From CAYTZH01 sp964442285 (lineage in GTDB: Bacteria > Myxococcota_A > UBA9160 > JAFDET01): a stretch of DNA of 64,000 nucleotides. The DNA is taken from the NCBI GenBank assembly GCA_964442285.1, contig CAYTZH010000001.1:62001-126000 (forward strand), read 5' to 3'. The notes beneath the pieces were generated by a model. The model searched no databases and was not told the origin of the DNA. It was given only the letters and a program-made list of their open reading frames with translations. The translations under genes were made by a program, and so were the position numbers. Of the stretch, positions 61,600-64,000 are shown piece by piece; within the stretch, counting starts at the first letter, position 1; the number at the start of each line of letters is the position of its first letter.

Positions 61600-64000
61600 G
61601 GCATCACCTCCAGACCGCCCGCGTTCTCCTCTTCGCGGTCGAGCACGCGCAAGGAATCCCCCTCCAGGCCGCCGAAGGTCAGCACCACCTCGCCGGCCTC
61701 CACGCCCCCGCGATGCACGGGCACCAGAGGCGGATCGGTCGAATCGATCGCCAGCGTTACCGTTTCGGGCTCCGAATCCAGCACGAAGACCGTCACCCGG
61801 CCGCCCGCGGACAGCCGCACGTCGCGCAGCACCCGCACCCCCTGGCTGTGCACCCGGGTCGGGTCGAGGGAAAGCCGGGCGCTGCTCTCCACGCTTCCCC
61901 CGGTCTCCTCGAGGATGCGGATGTCGAAGCGGGTGGAGATGTCCTCGCGGATCGTGCGCGCCGTGCTCTCCCGCTCGACCACCGCCACGGTGACCGGCAC
62001 CCGGGGCAGCGGCCCCTCGGTGTCGCGGATCCGGATCGCGGCCCGCGGAAAGCGCACCGACACGCGCCCCGTGCCTCGGGAGGCGGGGCTCCCGGTGTCG
62101 GCGACGACGACCTCCACGTCGGGCAGGTCGGTGCGGCCCCGGAAGGCGGCCGCCGTCCTGCGGCTGCCGGCGTCGGCGGCGTCGAAGCCCATCGGACCCG
62201 GCACGGTGAGGGAGGCGTCCTCCGGCGCGAAGTCCACCGTCCCCCGGTAGTTGGCCGTGGTCGCACCCGCGGCATTGCGCGCGGTGACCGTGGCGGCGAA
62301 GGGCTCGCCGTCGCCCACGGCGTAGAAGAAGCTGCGCTCCGGCGGCGGGTCGTCGAAGACCAGGTCGAAGTGGTGCGGGAAGACCTCGAAGGGGTCGCTG
62401 CTGCCTGTGACCGTCTGCCCGAACCAGGCCGGGTCGGTGACCTGCACGCGGATCGTGCCGGCGTCGCCGTAGGCCACGAGCAGGTCGGCCTCGCCCCGGC
62501 CCGAGGGCCCCACGTCCCCGTTCGCGGGGGTGAGCGCGACCGCGCCGCTGTTCGGGCTCACGTACTCGGTCGCCAGCACCAGGGCCCCGCCCGAGGTGGC
62601 GTAGCTCGGCGTGGTGGGGTTGTCGGCCAGGGATCCCGCGGTGGCGTCCTCGGCCACCGCCCGCACCTGGAGCGCGAAGTCGTCGCCGGCCAGGGGCGGC
62701 TCCGCGCCTTCGACGCGCACCTCGAAGGCCAGGGGCCGGAAGGTCAGCACCGCCTCGCCGGCGATGGCGGCGTCGCCCCGGTCCGCCACCCGCAGGCGCA
62801 CCAGGCCAACGTCGGCGTAGCGCAGGCCGGCGGCGCCCTCGAACAGGCGCACGCCGTTCGCGTCGGCGAAGTCCAGGTCGAAGTCGTCGTTCGGGCCCAG
62901 GGCCGCGTCACCCAGCTCCAGGGGCACGCCGCCCACGCCCGTGGAGACCCGCGACCAGCTCAGCTCGGCGGGACCCGCGTAGTTGCCCGCGACGGCGCCG
63001 CTCGCGTCGAGCGCCGTGATGCGCAGGCCGTGGCGGCGCCCGGCCACGCCGCCGTCGTTGGCCACGTCCGTGAGCTCGATCCGGAAGGAGGCCGCCGGCC
63101 CCGCCGGCTGGGCGGCCACGGTGCGGCGCACCGAGTACACACCCTGGGCGCTGCGGGCCCACACCGAGTAGTAGTAGGTGGTTCCCGGCTCGAGCTGGTT
63201 GTGGACCACGGCGTCGTCGGTTCCCGGGCCGTTCGGGAAGACCCCGCCCTCCACCGGGAAGCCCTCGCTGGGCGTCGCCGGGAAGCCCGTGGTGTTGAAG
63301 CGGATCACGGTCTCGACGAAGCCCGGGGAGCTCGGGTTGGTCCAGTCGAGGCGGATCTGTTCGGCGCCGGGCGTGGCGCGGAGGTTGTCCACCGGATCCG
63401 GCGCGGCCAGGTCGTTCTTCAGCACCCCCGCGCCCTCGAGGGCGAGCCAGGTGACCCGCTCGTCGGTGTGGTTGGTGTCCGCGTCGTTGGCGGTGTCCTC
63501 CTCCACGAAGATCAGGGCCTGGCTGGCGTCCTTGCTGCGCAGGCGCAGGTGGGCCGAATCCGGTCCGTCGTAGGTGGCGAGCTGGGAGAGGAAGGTGGGC
63601 GCGGCGGCGAACGCCGGCGTGAAGGCGATGACCTCGTCCCGCTCGTCCACGGTATCCGCGGAGAGTGCCGCCTCGAAGGGCGAGGCGCCCAGGCTGCCCA
63701 CGCCGGCGGTCCACGCCACCCAGCCCAGGGTCTCGACGGCGCCGTGGGGCGCCGTCGCGCCCTCCACGTCCTCCATGGCGAACTGGAAGCCCGAGGCCGT
63801 GAGCTGGCGCATGCGGACGTCGGCGTACTGCGGGTCGTTGGCGCTGTCGATGCTGGCGAGCACCGCCGGCGTGGCCCCGAACGCCGTCGTGAAGCTCTGG
63901 GCGAGCCAGAGGTTCGAGATCGAGCGGCCCACCGTGGCCTGGGTGTCCACGCGCCGGGCCTCGATGCGCGTGCCGTCCACCAGGGTGTGCTCGCCCTCGG
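61596..64000 (-). CDS. Large MshQ-like surface protein (5' end beyond the window)
   Basis: At least 795 residues; the frame is open at the right edge. Two copies of a lectin-like unit are visible in the first 210 residues shown (AQSFTTAFGATPAVLASIDS, and FTPAFAAAPTFLSQLATYDG with matching downstream strands). A fibronectin type III domain follows (DNLRATPGAEQIRLDWTNPSSPGFVETVIRFNT), then a long beta-rich region resembling MshQ/DUF6701 (AALGPNDDFDLDFADANGVRLFEGAAGLRYADVG; FEVFPHHFDLVF; TVDFAPEDASLTV). It is coupled by GTGA to the pilus ATPase, so it is likely a pilus-associated adhesin. Confidence 0.8.
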   Translation of the reverse strand, partial: EGEHTLVDGTRIEARRVDTQATVGRSISNLWLAQSFTTAFGATPAVLASIDSANDPQYADVRMRQLTASGFQFAMEDVEGATAPHGAVETLGWVAWTAGVGSLGASPFEAALSADTVDERDEVIAFTPAFAAAPTFLSQLATYDGPDSAHLRLRSKDASQALIFVEEDTANDADTNHTDERVTWLALEGAGVLKNDLAAPDPVDNLRATPGAEQIRLDWTNPSSPGFVETVIRFNTTGFPATPSEGFPVEGGVFPNGPGTDDAVVHNQLEPGTTYYYSVWARSAQGVYSVRRTVAAQPAGPAASFRIELTDVANDGGVAGRRHGLRITALDASGAVAGNYAGPAELSWSRVSTGVGGVPLELGDAALGPNDDFDLDFADANGVRLFEGAAGLRYADVGLVRLRVADRGDAAIAGEAVLTFRPLAFEVRVEGAEPPLAGDDFALQVRAVAEDATAGSLADNPTTPSYATSGGALVLATEYVSPNSGAVALTPANGDVGPSGRGEADLLVAYGDAGTIRVQVTDPAWFGQTVTGSSDPFEVFPHHFDLVFDDPPPERSFFYAVGDGEPFAATVTARNAAGATTANYRGTVDFAPEDASLTVPGPMGFDAADAGSRRTAAAFRGRTDLPDVEVVVADTGSPASRGTGRVSVRFPRAAIRIRDTEGPLPRVPVTVAVVERESTARTIREDISTRFDIRILEETGGSVESSARLSLDPTRVHSQGVRVLRDVRLSAGGRVTVFVLDSEPETVTLAIDSTDPPLVPVHRGGVEAGEVVLTFGGLEGDSLRVLDREEENAGGLEVMP

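Overview
The window is very GC-rich, with coding usage strongly biased to G/C third positions, GTG or TTG starts in many genes and frequent 4-base GTGA stop/start overlaps. The gene content includes a VgrG/PAAR type VI secretion cargo module, a Ser/Thr kinase fused to AAA and TPR domains, PEP-CTERM proteins, several ECF sigma factors, a eukaryote-like ether-lipid operon, an F420-type (LLM) oxidoreductase and type IV pilus/MSHA-like genes. This points to an uncultured deltaproteobacterial lineage, most likely Myxococcota or a relative; that placement is inferred from gene content only.

Layout. 1-7567: end of a DUF2330 protein, a convergent ECF sigma factor, then a type VI secretion module: an NleD-like (M91) metalloprotease divergent from vgrG, followed by a PAAR-metalloprotease fusion, an orphan protein and a DUF1795 (Eag-type) adaptor. 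7564-14189 (minus): amidohydrolase, a double secreted protein with an internal signal peptide, and a 1234-residue kinase-AAA-TPR protein. 14280-19884 (minus): three translationally coupled genes (alkyl-DHAP synthase, fatty acyl-CoA reductase fused to an acyltransferase, and an SDR) that look like a complete ether-lipid (plasmalogen-type) pathway. 20292-29919: ECF sigma, DUF3604 protein, alpha/beta hydrolase, two PEP-CTERM proteins, another ECF sigma, a GAF histidine kinase, a DapB-like dehydrogenase and a small secreted protein.

30020-33638: a MocR-type regulator divergent from a PLP decarboxylase and an aspartate racemase, with direct repeats between them. 33650-39875: thioesterase remnant, PilZ and GAF-like proteins, M48 lipoprotein protease, GAF-GGDEF cyclase, beta-lactamase-like hydrolase and a membrane protein. 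39935-44645 is a scarred accessory zone: DUF6116 protein with REQREP repeats, CHAP-like protein, a sterol desaturase and a TetR regulator that both appear internally deleted, an LLM oxidoreductase, a frameshifted GIY-YIG nuclease, a truncated trypsin-like gene, and the 3' half of a tRNA next to short direct repeats, which looks like an old integration site.

44646-64000: a coiled-coil protein with a possible nuclease fold, a pseudo-receiver/DUF4388/TPR protein, a PilZ-like protein, the AddB-AddA pair, START-like and Yip1-like proteins, a coupled SDR and SpoIIE-type phosphatase, two small genes, a PilB/GspE ATPase with a c-di-GMP-binding-type N-terminus, and the 3' part of a large MshQ-like surface protein running off the end.

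The strongest leads are the VgrG module with two unrelated metalloprotease toxins, the ether-lipid operon, and the tRNA-fragment integration scar. Cyclic di-GMP signalling recurs (GGDEF with I-site, two PilZ-like proteins, MshEN-type ATPase).
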